Shown piece by piece: positions 7,963 through 15,053 of a DNA stretch of 26,075 nucleotides; the first letter of the stretch is position 1, and every line of letters begins with the position of its first letter. The notes beneath the pieces were generated by a model, which saw nothing but the letters and a program-made list of their open reading frames with translations, was not told where the DNA came from and made no database searches. The stretch is from assembly GCA_002353225.1 (NCBI GenBank), contig DEJF01000061.1, positions 1-26,075 on the forward strand. The letters are read 5' to 3'. The position numbers and the translations under genes were made by a program. The stretch comes from Prevotella sp. UBA2755. GTDB lineage: Bacteria > Bacteroidota > Bacteroidia > Bacteroidales > Bacteroidaceae.

Positions 7963-9336
7963 TTATTTCTTCGCAAACCATAACTGGTAGGCTACACCAA
8001 TACGGAATTCGTTCTCGCTGTTGTAGTCACTGGAACCGAACATCTTGCTCGTTCCAATCTGACGGGTAGTGTAGTCGGCTTTTACAACAAGGTTGGGAAG
8101 GGGTTTCCAGTTCAGTCCCATGCTCCAGAGACTGACCTGACAACGCTTGTCTGCAACGAGTCCCTGCTCACATTCCTCCTGTGGATTATAGTAATTATAA
8201 TGTACAAAAGGATAGATGGTGGGGAATCCCTTCACACCAGGGAAGAATGACTTCAGGTTGACACCCACTTCCGCACTCCAGTCAACGGCACGTTTGGCAA
8301 CAGGTCCCATACGACTATATGGTGACTTGTTGGAATAACGGCGGTTGGTTGCTGTGATACCAATCGTCTCCGTGATATTACCAGAGAGATAATTGGCACG
8401 TGCAGTAATATACTTATTAATATACTGGGCATCGAATGAATACAAGAAAACATTGATCTTGCCTAAATCATCATAGGTAATCAACTTGTCGGCGTTCTTT
8501 CCTGCATTGGGATTAAAAAGCATAGAGGCACCAACACGGAGTCCGGGGATTCCTCTCCAGTCTAAACGGAGGGTATAGGCTGGAGCAGAGAAATTGTCAA
8601 CTTCCAAGAAACCTTGCTTTGCCTTCTTAATCCAGTGATAGCAGTCAAAACCATTGGGGTTGAGACCTGTTGTTACCATTGCCTGATAATCGAAAGTTGC
8701 TGTGCCTTTACCAAAAGTTCCGAAGAACTCAAGTCCTGTCTCATGCCATGTGGAGGCAAGAAGAGTAGTGGCACCCTCAGGACGTGCCGCAGTAAAGAAA
8801 TTCAATGGCTCATGATGGGAGTTGGTCAGACCAACGGGTAAGATAATATGACCAACACGCACATTGAACTCAGGAATAATCAACCGAGTGATATGGAATT
8901 GTTCTAACGCTACCTCACCACCTTTCTCTGTCTCTACCTCATATTCACCATTCTCACTACCAGATTGTGCCTCCATCTCTACAGTGGTACCAGTACCACC
9001 TGCCTCAAACTCAATCTCAGCACTCAATATCCATTTTGGCGTAATCTTGTAATCTCCTTGCAGGATGAAACGTGGAATAGATATCTCATTATGATTCTTT
9101 TTCGTATTACCAACACTGTTCCCGTAGAAACGATTCAAGCCATAGTCTTTGAAGGCGGCGAGGATTTCTCCATAACTACCGATGCGCCATTTCTCATAGT
9201 CGTTGCTGTTGGCAGCCTTTGCCTGGACATTCTCTGTTACCGTTGTATTGGCAACGACAGTCTCTTCTGGTTCTGCTGCATTTAGGTGGGCAGAAACGAT
9301 AAAACCTATAGATAGTAATAAAACCTTTTTAACCAT
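7963..9336 (-). CDS. Outer-membrane beta-barrel protein (putative porin), first gene of iron/haem operon
   Basis: A 457-residue exported protein with signal peptide MVKKVLLLSIGFIVSAHLNA cut before AEPEE. The mature chain is rich in alternating aromatic strands (WILSAEIEFEA, FNVRVGHIILPVG, YTLRLDWRGIPG) and ends in FRIGVAYQLWFAKK, consistent with a barrel of about 16-18 strands. I do not recognise a substrate-defining signature. The start at 9336 is used because an upstream in-frame ATG at 9366 falls inside the -7 element of the promoter and so upstream of the expected transcription start near 9357. Being first in the operon and followed by imelysin, it probably provides the outer-membrane entry route for an iron form. 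No TonB box or plug domain is visible, so transport would be passive. Confidence 0.75.
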   Translation of the reverse strand: MVKKVLLLSIGFIVSAHLNAAEPEETVVANTTVTENVQAKAANSNDYEKWRIGSYGEILAAFKDYGLNRFYGNSVGNTKKNHNEISIPRFILQGDYKITPKWILSAEIEFEAGGTGTTVEMEAQSGSENGEYEVETEKGGEVALEQFHITRLIIPEFNVRVGHIILPVGLTNSHHEPLNFFTAARPEGATTLLASTWHETGLEFFGTFGKGTATFDYQAMVTTGLNPNGFDCYHWIKKAKQGFLEVDNFSAPAYTLRLDWRGIPGLRVGASMLFNPNAGKNADKLITYDDLGKINVFLYSFDAQYINKYITARANYLSGNITETIGITATNRRYSNKSPYSRMGPVAKRAVDWSAEVGVNLKSFFPGVKGFPTIYPFVHYNYYNPQEECEQGLVADKRCQVSLWSMGLNWKPLPNLVVKADYTTRQIGTSKMFGSSDYNSENEFRIGVAYQLWFAKK

Positions 9337-9363
9337 AATTTGTGTAAATTTCTTTTTCGGGTG

Positions 9364-9394
9364 CAAAGGTATTGGGTTTCGCTAATTCTCACAA
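9364..9394 (-). promoter_or_regulatory. Bacteroidetes-type promoter of the iron/haem operon
   Basis: On the minus strand a TTG at 9394-9392 is followed by 20 nt and TACCTTTG at 9371-9364, an exact match to the -33/-7 consensus of Bacteroidetes housekeeping promoters. Transcription should begin near 9357, giving a leader of about 20 nt before the start codon at 9336. Both elements are embedded in the arms of an inverted repeat. Confidence 0.8.
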
Positions 9395-9399
9395 TACCT
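9367..9399. promoter_or_regulatory. Candidate operator: 8-bp inverted repeat over both promoter elements
   Basis: AGGTATTG (9367-9374) and CAATACCT (9392-9399) are perfectly complementary, separated by 17 nt. One arm covers most of the -7 element and the other covers the -33 TTG of the minus-strand promoter, so a dimer bound here would block polymerase. The adjacent divergent di-iron LuxR regulator is the natural candidate ligand. Part of the palindrome could be coincidental because TACC belongs to the -7 box. Confidence 0.45.
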
Positions 9400-9425
9400 A
9401 AAAATGATGAAATTGTTTGAAACTA

Positions 9426-9456
9426 TTGCATGAGTCCCACAAAATACGTACTTTTG
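9426..9456 (+). promoter_or_regulatory. Bacteroidetes-type promoter of the di-iron LuxR regulator
   Basis: TTG at 9426-9428, a 20-nt spacer and TACTTTTG at 9449-9456 fit the Bacteroidetes consensus. The predicted start near 9463 rules out the in-frame ATG at 9430 and points to the ATG at 9490. The two divergent -33 elements are 31 bp apart, so regulation of the two units is probably linked. Confidence 0.75.
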
Positions 9457-9489
9457 CACCGTCAATATATATTATTAAGGTATATAGGT

Positions 9490-10449
9490 ATGAAGAATCT
9501 GAAGATGTATGAACCCGAAGATAAGATGATCACGCTTATCAAGGACAACTATAATCTGCTGCAGACATTGGGAAGTTTTGGCATTAACCTGGGGTTCGGT
9601 GACAAGACGGTATGGGAGACTTGTGAGATGAACCATGTGGATACCTATACCTTCCTTGCCGTCGTCAACTTCACCATGAATGGTTATACCAACTATGAGG
9701 ATGATGAGCAGATAGACGTTCGTACGCTGCTTCGCTATCTGGAGGCGAGTCATGCCTATTTTCTGGATTATCAGTTGCCCTCCATCAGACGCCAACTTGC
9801 TGAGAGTTTCAGTGATCAGGATTCACTCGGACACCTTATCATGAAGTTCTATGACGGTTACGCCAGAGAAATACAACGGCACATGAAGTATGAGGAGAAG
9901 ACACTGTTCCCCTATGTGACGGCATTGTTAGAAGGGCGATCGTTGAATGACTATAATGTAGAGACTTTTTCCAAGCATCATGAGTCAACGGATAAGGCAT
10001 TGCGTGAGTTAAAACTCATGATCATTAAGTATCTGCCCTCCGATTCCCATAGCAATAATAAACTGACGGCGACACTCTATGATATCTATAATAATGAGGA
10101 GTGGTTGAGACAGCATGCTGAGGTGGAGGATAATATCTTCGTACCTGCCATTCGTCGTATGGAACAGCAGCAGAAGCAGAATACGGTGACGAAGAATATC
10201 TCCACGATGGTATTCAAGGGTGGACAGGATAATGGCGACGCATTGTCCGACCGTGAGCGTGATGTGATAGTCGCTCTGGTGCAGGGTATGTCAAATAAGG
10301 AGATTGCGGACCATCTGTGTATCTCTACGAATACGGTGATTACCCACAGAAGGAATATCGCTCGTAAGTTGCAGATTCACTCACCGGCAGGACTGACGAT
10401 CTATGCGATAGTCAACGGTCTCGTTGACATCTCTGCTGTAAAGTTGTAA
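9490..10449 (+). CDS. RIC/YtfE-like di-iron (hemerythrin-fold) domain fused to LuxR HTH regulator
   Basis: A 319-residue cytoplasmic protein. Residues about 80-225 match the hemerythrin-like four-helix fold of RIC/YtfE/ScdA proteins: H88, H131 with E135 (HMKYEEKTLFP), H163/H164 and H209 with E213 (HAEVEDNIFVP). The spacing is almost that of the six ligands in E. coli YtfE (H84, H129, E133, H160, H204, E208). Residues about 251-312 form a GerE/LuxR helix-turn-helix (LSDRERDVIVALVQGMSNKEIADHL in pieces, recognition helix TVITHRRNIARKL). Expected function is transcription control in response to NO, oxygen or iron; which one is unknown. The upstream ATG at 9430 precedes the predicted transcription start, and ATG 9505 is a possible alternative. 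It is divergent from the haem/imelysin operon and convergent with a second LuxR gene. Confidence 0.87.
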   Translation: MKNLKMYEPEDKMITLIKDNYNLLQTLGSFGINLGFGDKTVWETCEMNHVDTYTFLAVVNFTMNGYTNYEDDEQIDVRTLLRYLEASHAYFLDYQLPSIRRQLAESFSDQDSLGHLIMKFYDGYAREIQRHMKYEEKTLFPYVTALLEGRSLNDYNVETFSKHHESTDKALRELKLMIIKYLPSDSHSNNKLTATLYDIYNNEEWLRQHAEVEDNIFVPAIRRMEQQQKQNTVTKNISTMVFKGGQDNGDALSDRERDVIVALVQGMSNKEIADHLCISTNTVITHRRNIARKLQIHSPAGLTIYAIVNGLVDISAVKL

Positions 10450-10454
10450 GGTTC

Positions 10455-11060
10455 CTAAATCTTATTGATATCCACGTATCCGTGCATTACCGCATAGATG
10501 GTGAGTGCGGATACACTTTTCATTCCCAACTTATCCATGATGTTCTTGCGATGGGTGATTACCGTGGCAAGACCGATGTTTAACTTATCGGCAATCTCTT
10601 TATTAATGTATCCTTGTACAATCAGTGACATGACCTCAATCTCACGGTCTGTGAGGATTTTCTGTTGCAGCACTTTAGGCATTGGGGGCAGGTTCTTGCC
10701 ACCTTCGTGGGCATGCTGTTCCAGCATCAATAGTTGGCGAATCAGTTGTGGTTCTGGTTGGTTGATGCACAAACTGTGGAACTCCGACAGTTGTGCGGTA
10801 TCTTCCAGTTGTAAGGTCAGCACAATGGTTTTTCGTTGTCTCTCTTGAAAGAACTGTCTTTCCTGTAAGACGATATTCATTGCCACAAAGTAGTGTACAT
10901 ACTTATCTGGCTGGTTGGCTTCCAGTTCAGCGAAGGAACCATAGGTGTCAACCGTCATGATAGGCATGACGTTCTGCAGTATTTGTTTAAGGCCAAGTGT
11001 CGCCAACGTGTTGGAGTCAATAATGGCGATAAGGGGTCTTCCTTGTGGCATGTGTTCCAT
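10455..11060 (-). CDS. LuxR-family regulator with degenerate receiver domain
   Basis: A 201-residue protein. The N-terminus (PLIAIIDSNTLATLGLKQIL) has the look of a NarL-type receiver domain, but the phosphoacceptor position, normally an aspartate at the end of strand 3, falls in HYFVAMNIVL, and no conserved lysine is visible in strand 5, so phosphorylation is unlikely. Residues about 136-200 are a LuxR HTH (LTDREIEVMSLIVQGYINKEIADKL, shortened here to its start and end as LTDREIE...EIADKL; recognition helix TVITHRKNIMDKL). It is the last gene of the RsbW-SLC13-STAS-STAS-alarmone operon, 5 bp after the synthetase gene, and its stop is 5 bp from the stop of the convergent di-iron LuxR gene. 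Its HTH closely resembles that neighbour's. Confidence 0.83.
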   Translation of the reverse strand: MEHMPQGRPLIAIIDSNTLATLGLKQILQNVMPIMTVDTYGSFAELEANQPDKYVHYFVAMNIVLQERQFFQERQRKTIVLTLQLEDTAQLSEFHSLCINQPEPQLIRQLLMLEQHAHEGGKNLPPMPKVLQQKILTDREIEVMSLIVQGYINKEIADKLNIGLATVITHRKNIMDKLGMKSVSALTIYAVMHGYVDINKI

Positions 11061-11065
11061 ACGTC

Positions 11066-12160
11066 CTATTTGTTCATAAAAGCGAGTTTGGATGCTTGCT
11101 CCATAATCAACTGTGCCATGTCGTTGTTATGCTCAGAACTGCCGTTAATGATATCAAACATCCATCTTATCCCTTGTCTTCCCCCATCAGCCTTCAGGAT
11201 ATGGACGATACAGAGGTTCTGTAAACCGATATTAGAAGAGAGAATGTCTATATCTGTAGAACCTAATTGGAAAAGTGCTAACTGGTAAGCATCCTCATAG
11301 TTCTCATTGATCATACGCTCGACATCTCTCAGGGTGTTCATTCCTAAGGCACGTAAGAGTGGAAGATAGGACATAGGTGAGGCTGGGTGTAACTCGGCTT
11401 GTGTGATGGCTGCGATTTGTTTGTTCAATTTGTCGAACGGTTGCAAGTCAATATAAGAGCGGAAGGTGTCACCATCAAGGAGAACCTCTTCCAGTTTCCC
11501 GTCCTTCACCAAACTCTCAATACGTCTGCGATAATCGCTGATATCGGTACGTATACGACTGAACTCGTTGTCTGCAAGTTCAAGCATACCAGCAAGGCGG
11601 CTCAGATTGCGATGATACTCAGCAGGCATCTCTATGTCGCTCTTGTAGCCGATATCATGCTGGATAGCCGACCATACGTGTTGTAATGCCGTACGCATCT
11701 GTAACTCGAAAGGAATCTCGTTCAGTTTCGGATTTCGCTCGTCGTAGTACAGTTGCTTAGGTAGTCTGCAGATGTAGTGTAGGGAGTTATAGCCAAAACT
11801 GTCAAACTGGTGCATCTTCCGCTTGTCGATGGAGTTTGCCCAGTCTATGTCAAACAAGGTCTCCGCCATAGACGCAATGCGATCGACATCTTCATTATAG
11901 AATGTGATGATACGCGCACCGAAGATATCAGTGATATCATTGAGACATTGGTATTTGGAACCTTTCCGCTCTAATTTGCCAGCAAGGGAGTTCTCCGCTT
12001 TAATGCGTGACTCCATGGCGTTCAACTCAATACCGGCATGTTTGACTAACTCCCCCAGTTTCTCCATTACAATTTGCTGTAGAAGACGGTATCTCGGGAG
12101 TTGCTCCCGATAGTCTTCTAACAGCATCGTGCAATGTAGGTCCAGTCCGTAATTGTCCAT
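11066..12160 (-). CDS. RelA/SpoT-domain alarmone synthetase, small-synthetase type with C-terminal extension
   Basis: A 364-residue protein with a (p)ppGpp synthetase fold at about 25-175 and no HD hydrolase, TGS or ACT domain. Family motifs are intact: SRIKAENS (R52, K54), DITDIFGARI (D75/D78), FGYNSLHY (Y124) and FELQMRT (E152, Q154, R156) followed by HVWSAIQHD. These cover the ATP/GTP contacts and the Mg-binding Asp and Glu, so activity is plausible. Residues about 185-364 are a helical extension of unknown role, longer than in YjbM/RelQ-type synthetases. It overlaps no neighbour; 5 bp separate it from the STAS gene before it and from the LuxR gene after it. Without its own hydrolase it would rely on another SpoT/Rel enzyme. 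Placement with anti-sigma partner-switching genes suggests stress-gated synthesis. Confidence 0.87.
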   Translation of the reverse strand: MDNYGLDLHCTMLLEDYREQLPRYRLLQQIVMEKLGELVKHAGIELNAMESRIKAENSLAGKLERKGSKYQCLNDITDIFGARIITFYNEDVDRIASMAETLFDIDWANSIDKRKMHQFDSFGYNSLHYICRLPKQLYYDERNPKLNEIPFELQMRTALQHVWSAIQHDIGYKSDIEMPAEYHRNLSRLAGMLELADNEFSRIRTDISDYRRRIESLVKDGKLEEVLLDGDTFRSYIDLQPFDKLNKQIAAITQAELHPASPMSYLPLLRALGMNTLRDVERMINENYEDAYQLALFQLGSTDIDILSSNIGLQNLCIVHILKADGGRQGIRWMFDIINGSSEHNNDMAQLIMEQASKLAFMNK

Positions 12161-12165
12161 CCCCT

Positions 12166-12468
12166 TTATTTAATCTCAAAGAGATTATAAAATCCTGTCA
12201 TCATGAAGACCTTCTTGATCTCATCATTGATGTTCTCAATAATAACTTTGCCTCCTTTGGCGGCAGTCTCTTTACGAAGACTCAGGAAAAGACGTAAACC
12301 GGAACTACTGATATAATCTAACTTAGTGCAGTCCAGTGTGATGACCTTGTCAGCCTGTTCCATCAAGGGTTGGAAGTCTTTTGCTGCTTGTACGGCAGCA
12401 GGGGTGTCAAGGCGACCAATCATTTCTGCGGTATAACCGCCGTTCTGTTCTTTAATCTCGATGTTCAT
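12166..12468 (-). CDS. STAS-domain anti-sigma-factor antagonist (second copy)
   Basis: A 100-residue single STAS domain. The strand-helix junction DYISSSGLRLF (51-61) aligns with the phosphorylation loop of SpoIIAA/RsbV, making S55 the likely phosphorylated serine. In the family, the unphosphorylated form binds the RsbW/SpoIIAB-type kinase and releases its target. The gene is a clear tandem paralogue of the preceding STAS gene (same GRLDT, YISSSGLR and KVF-MTGF blocks) and lies 9 bp after it. The kinase is encoded at the head of the same operon. Tandem copies may allow two inputs or two partners. No sigma factor or PP2C phosphatase is encoded in the window. Confidence 0.9.
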   Translation of the reverse strand: MNIEIKEQNGGYTAEMIGRLDTPAAVQAAKDFQPLMEQADKVITLDCTKLDYISSSGLRLFLSLRKETAAKGGKVIIENINDEIKKVFMMTGFYNLFEIK

Positions 12469-12477
12469 AATTGTTCT

Positions 12478-12786
12478 TTATTGATTTTGAATGTCAAATA
12501 ATGTGTTAAAACCTGTCATTTGGAAAACTTTTTGAATCTCATTGTTGATATTCAAGATTGTTACCTTACTGCCCACAGCAGCGGCATTTTTACGGATGTT
12601 CAGCAAAATACGCAATCCAGAACTACTGATGTATTCTAAGTTTGTGCAATCAATGACAATGTCATGTCCTGTACAATCATTGAGGGGAGCAAGATCCTTT
12701 GTCGTTTGCTCAGCGGCAACAGTGTCGAGTCGTCCCTCCAGTGTGGCAATGTATTTGCCGTTCTCTTCTCGAAACGTAGTTTTCAT
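12478..12786 (-). CDS. STAS-domain anti-sigma-factor antagonist (first copy)
   Basis: A 102-residue single STAS domain with EYISSSGLRILL at 51-62, placing the likely regulatory serine at S55, as in the neighbouring copy. It differs from that copy mostly in surface residues while the core blocks (EGRLDT, IDCTNL, KVFQMTGF) are shared, so the pair seems to have diverged after duplication. It starts 13 bp after the SLC13 permease stop. Freestanding STAS proteins act in partner-switching modules; STAS domains also occur on SulP transporters, but here they are separate polypeptides next to a different transporter family. Confidence 0.9.
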   Translation of the reverse strand: MKTTFREENGKYIATLEGRLDTVAAEQTTKDLAPLNDCTGHDIVIDCTNLEYISSSGLRILLNIRKNAAAVGSKVTILNINNEIQKVFQMTGFNTLFDIQNQ

Positions 12787-12799
12787 AAGCTTTATTGTT

Positions 12800-14593
12800 T
12801 TAATTGAAAGGATATATCAAGTTTACTATAAACAAGTTTGCCGCTAACAGAACGATGTGCATCAAGATTCCCACTTTAAGGAAGTCTGTGAAGCGGAAGC
12901 CTCCAGGACCATAGATCAGCATGTGGGTACTTGATCCAATAGGAGAGGAGAAACTTGTCGTAATGGCAATCATCAAAGAGATGACGAAAGGCATGGGGTT
13001 ACACCCTAACGTGATCGCCTCTTTGAAGACAATAGGGAAGAATACGCCACTGGCACCTACATCGCTCACGAACTCACTGACGATGGAGGCAAGTATGCAC
13101 ATGACTGCCATAATTACCAAAGGATTATGACCGCATATCTGCAAGACACCATTAGCCACGGTATCAGCGATTCCCGTCTTTGTAATAGCGGTACTGAATA
13201 CAACGGTAGCACCGAGAACGAGCAACAAGTCCCATTCAATATATTTTGTCACATTTTGTGAACGGCAGCATTTGAAAATAAGCATAGCACCAGCGGCTAG
13301 CATCGTAGTTGCCATCAGCGGCAGAATATGGAAGGATGAGAGGAGGAACATCGTCACTAAGATGATCGTGGAAATGATGGTCTTCTGCCCAATCTGAGGA
13401 ACAAAGTGGGAGTCGAAGAAAGTCAGACTGCCTTTGGTGATCTCGTCAATCTTACGGTCATCCTTTGGCGGACATTCTAATAATAAGGTGTCACCGGCTT
13501 CCAGTATGACTTCACGAGGTTGCATGTCTACACGTTTTCCTTGACGTGCCACAGCCACTAAGATGATGTCCGTACGTCGTTCAAACTCGTTGTCACTCAT
13601 GTGGGTTCCTATCAGGTCACTGCCAAAGCCCACATAGGCAGTGCGCAGTTTTCGGTTATTGTCAATCTCACTGATGCTATATACATGATGATCGGCAGCC
13701 ACTAACCCATGGGTGCGCTTTAGTTCCAGGATCTCATTGATTTGTCCAGAATAGATCAGACGGTCGCCGCCAAGGATAAACTCGTCTTTGGGGACCGGTG
13801 AGATAATTTCCTTGTCGAAACGTACAATCTCGATAAGCGAACCGCCTCGTACATTACGAAGTCCTGCCTCGTCAGTTGTCTGTCCGACGGCAACGTTTTC
13901 CGTAGGTACCAGCAGTTCGACAGTATAGTCGCTGGTCGATTCAAAGGAGGTCTCTGGTGACTCACGGTGAGGTATCAACTCACGGAAGATAACAACCAGT
14001 ACAATGCCTGTCATCGTACAGAACAATCCAGGTATCAGCGGATCGAAGAAGCCAAGGGCTTTTCCTGTATGGTCAGCATATAGTCCAGAGATAATCAGAT
14101 TCGAGGAGTTGCCGATCAGGGTGCAGGTGCCCCCAAGAGTAGCGGCATAACTTAGGGGAATCAACAGACGGGAAGGGGTCGTGTTGAGTTTCCGTGACCA
14201 TATCTTCACAGCGTCAATGAATAGTGCAACGACATTGACGGAGTTCAGGAATGCGCTTAAGGCGGCAATTGGTATCATCAATTTGATAATCGCCTGTTTG
14301 TAGTTGTTGGGATGACCGAGCAAGTGCTTGGTGAGCCAATAGAGAACTCCCGTGTTCATCAGACCTGCCATCACGACAAAGAAGGCGGCATGTACCACGA
14401 CAGGCTCACTTCCAAAGCCAGCCATACCCTCTGCCTCTGTGACGATACCTGTCACTAGTAGCACAGTCAAAGCACTAAGGAAAGCCACTACAGCGGAAAT
14501 ACGGGTTCGTGCCATCACAATGAAAATGCAAATCATCGTGACGATGGTTACCCATCCTTGCAGGTTTATTCCTAAGATGAAGATATTTTCCAT
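12800..14593 (-). CDS. SLC13/DASS-family permease with two RCK_C (TrkA-C) domains
   Basis: A 597-residue integral membrane protein. N-terminal TM block (about 5-205), then a cytoplasmic insert (about 215-390) made of two RCK_C-like domains (GLRNVRGGSLIEIVR...DRLIYSG and MSDNEFERRTDIILVAVARQ in part...GDTLLLECP), then a C-terminal TM block (about 395-597). The motif SNVNVVA-like NSVNVVALFIDAVK and the GSSTHMLIYGPG region near the end are typical of SLC13-type permeases of the YbiR/SAC1 kind. These move dicarboxylates, sulfate or related anions with Na+; the substrate cannot be fixed here. RCK_C domains often bind nucleotides or second messengers, which is notable because an alarmone synthetase is encoded in the same operon. 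It starts 2 bp after the RsbW-like gene. Confidence 0.85.
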   Translation of the reverse strand: MENIFILGINLQGWVTIVTMICIFIVMARTRISAVVAFLSALTVLLVTGIVTEAEGMAGFGSEPVVVHAAFFVVMAGLMNTGVLYWLTKHLLGHPNNYKQAIIKLMIPIAALSAFLNSVNVVALFIDAVKIWSRKLNTTPSRLLIPLSYAATLGGTCTLIGNSSNLIISGLYADHTGKALGFFDPLIPGLFCTMTGIVLVVIFRELIPHRESPETSFESTSDYTVELLVPTENVAVGQTTDEAGLRNVRGGSLIEIVRFDKEIISPVPKDEFILGGDRLIYSGQINEILELKRTHGLVAADHHVYSISEIDNNRKLRTAYVGFGSDLIGTHMSDNEFERRTDIILVAVARQGKRVDMQPREVILEAGDTLLLECPPKDDRKIDEITKGSLTFFDSHFVPQIGQKTIISTIILVTMFLLSSFHILPLMATTMLAAGAMLIFKCCRSQNVTKYIEWDLLLVLGATVVFSTAITKTGIADTVANGVLQICGHNPLVIMAVMCILASIVSEFVSDVGASGVFFPIVFKEAITLGCNPMPFVISLMIAITTSFSSPIGSSTHMLIYGPGGFRFTDFLKVGILMHIVLLAANLFIVNLIYPFN

Positions 14594-14595
14594 TC

Positions 14596-15021
14596 CTATT
14601 CCTTTGCCGGCTCTAATTTTTTGATGAGTGTAAGTACGTTCTTACCATCAGTGCGCTCGTAAATGACGGAGTCCATGATTTGTCGTACTAAGAAGATACC
14701 CAATCCTCCTATCGGCCGCTCCTCAGCACTCAGTGTGGTGTCGGCATCCTCCTTTTGTGTCGGGTCAAAGGGGATACCGGTGTCTGTAATGACGAACTTT
14801 ATGTAATCTGTGTTATAGATGGCATCAATATCTACTATACCTTCCTGACCTTCATAGGCATATAGCACCACATTCGTGGCGGCCTCCTCTAAGGCAAGGT
14901 TCAGACAGGCAATGAGTGCCATGTCAATGCCAGCCTTTTCACAGACGGTATCGACAAATTCTGGGAGTTTTGTAAGTTCCTCCACCTTATTCTTTAGTGT
15001 CAGATGTTCTTGATAGGGCAT
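14596..15021 (-). CDS. RsbW/SpoIIAB-like anti-sigma serine kinase (HATPase_c)
   Basis: A 141-residue GHKL ATPase. N-box LALEEAATNVVLYAY has the catalytic E46 and Mg-binding N50; the G1 box DTGIPFDP (80-87) and G2 box GGLGIFLVRQIMD (105-117) complete the ATP site. No HisKA or sensor domain is present, so this is the freestanding anti-sigma/serine-kinase type. Its natural substrates are the STAS proteins encoded two and three genes downstream. Its client, usually a sigma factor, is not in the window; in this operon the client could instead be the alarmone synthetase or the permease. First gene of the operon, with a leader of about 17 nt from the predicted transcription start. Confidence 0.9.
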   Translation of the reverse strand: MPYQEHLTLKNKVEELTKLPEFVDTVCEKAGIDMALIACLNLALEEAATNVVLYAYEGQEGIVDIDAIYNTDYIKFVITDTGIPFDPTQKEDADTTLSAEERPIGGLGIFLVRQIMDSVIYERTDGKNVLTLIKKLEPAKE

Positions 15022-15044
15022 CGTTATGTATGTATAATTATCTG

Positions 15045-15052
15045 CAAAGGTA
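15045..15052 (-). promoter_or_regulatory. -7 element for the partner-switching/alarmone operon
   Basis: TACCTTTG (then CA) on the minus strand, 24 nt before the start codon at 15021. No good -33 TTG stands about 20 nt upstream, where the arm of a terminator lies; a weak TTAA there is the best alternative. The -7 match is exact, the missing -33 lowers confidence. Confidence 0.6.
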
Positions 15053-15053
15053 C

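Noticed and set aside
9430..9489. Upstream ATG that would lengthen the di-iron LuxR regulator by 20 residues
   Set aside because: It lies upstream of the predicted transcription start, within the promoter, and the added residues are not part of the fold.
11066..12160. Bifunctional Rel/SpoT enzyme
   Set aside because: No N-terminal HD hydrolase motif and no TGS/ACT domain; length and motif order fit a synthetase-only protein.
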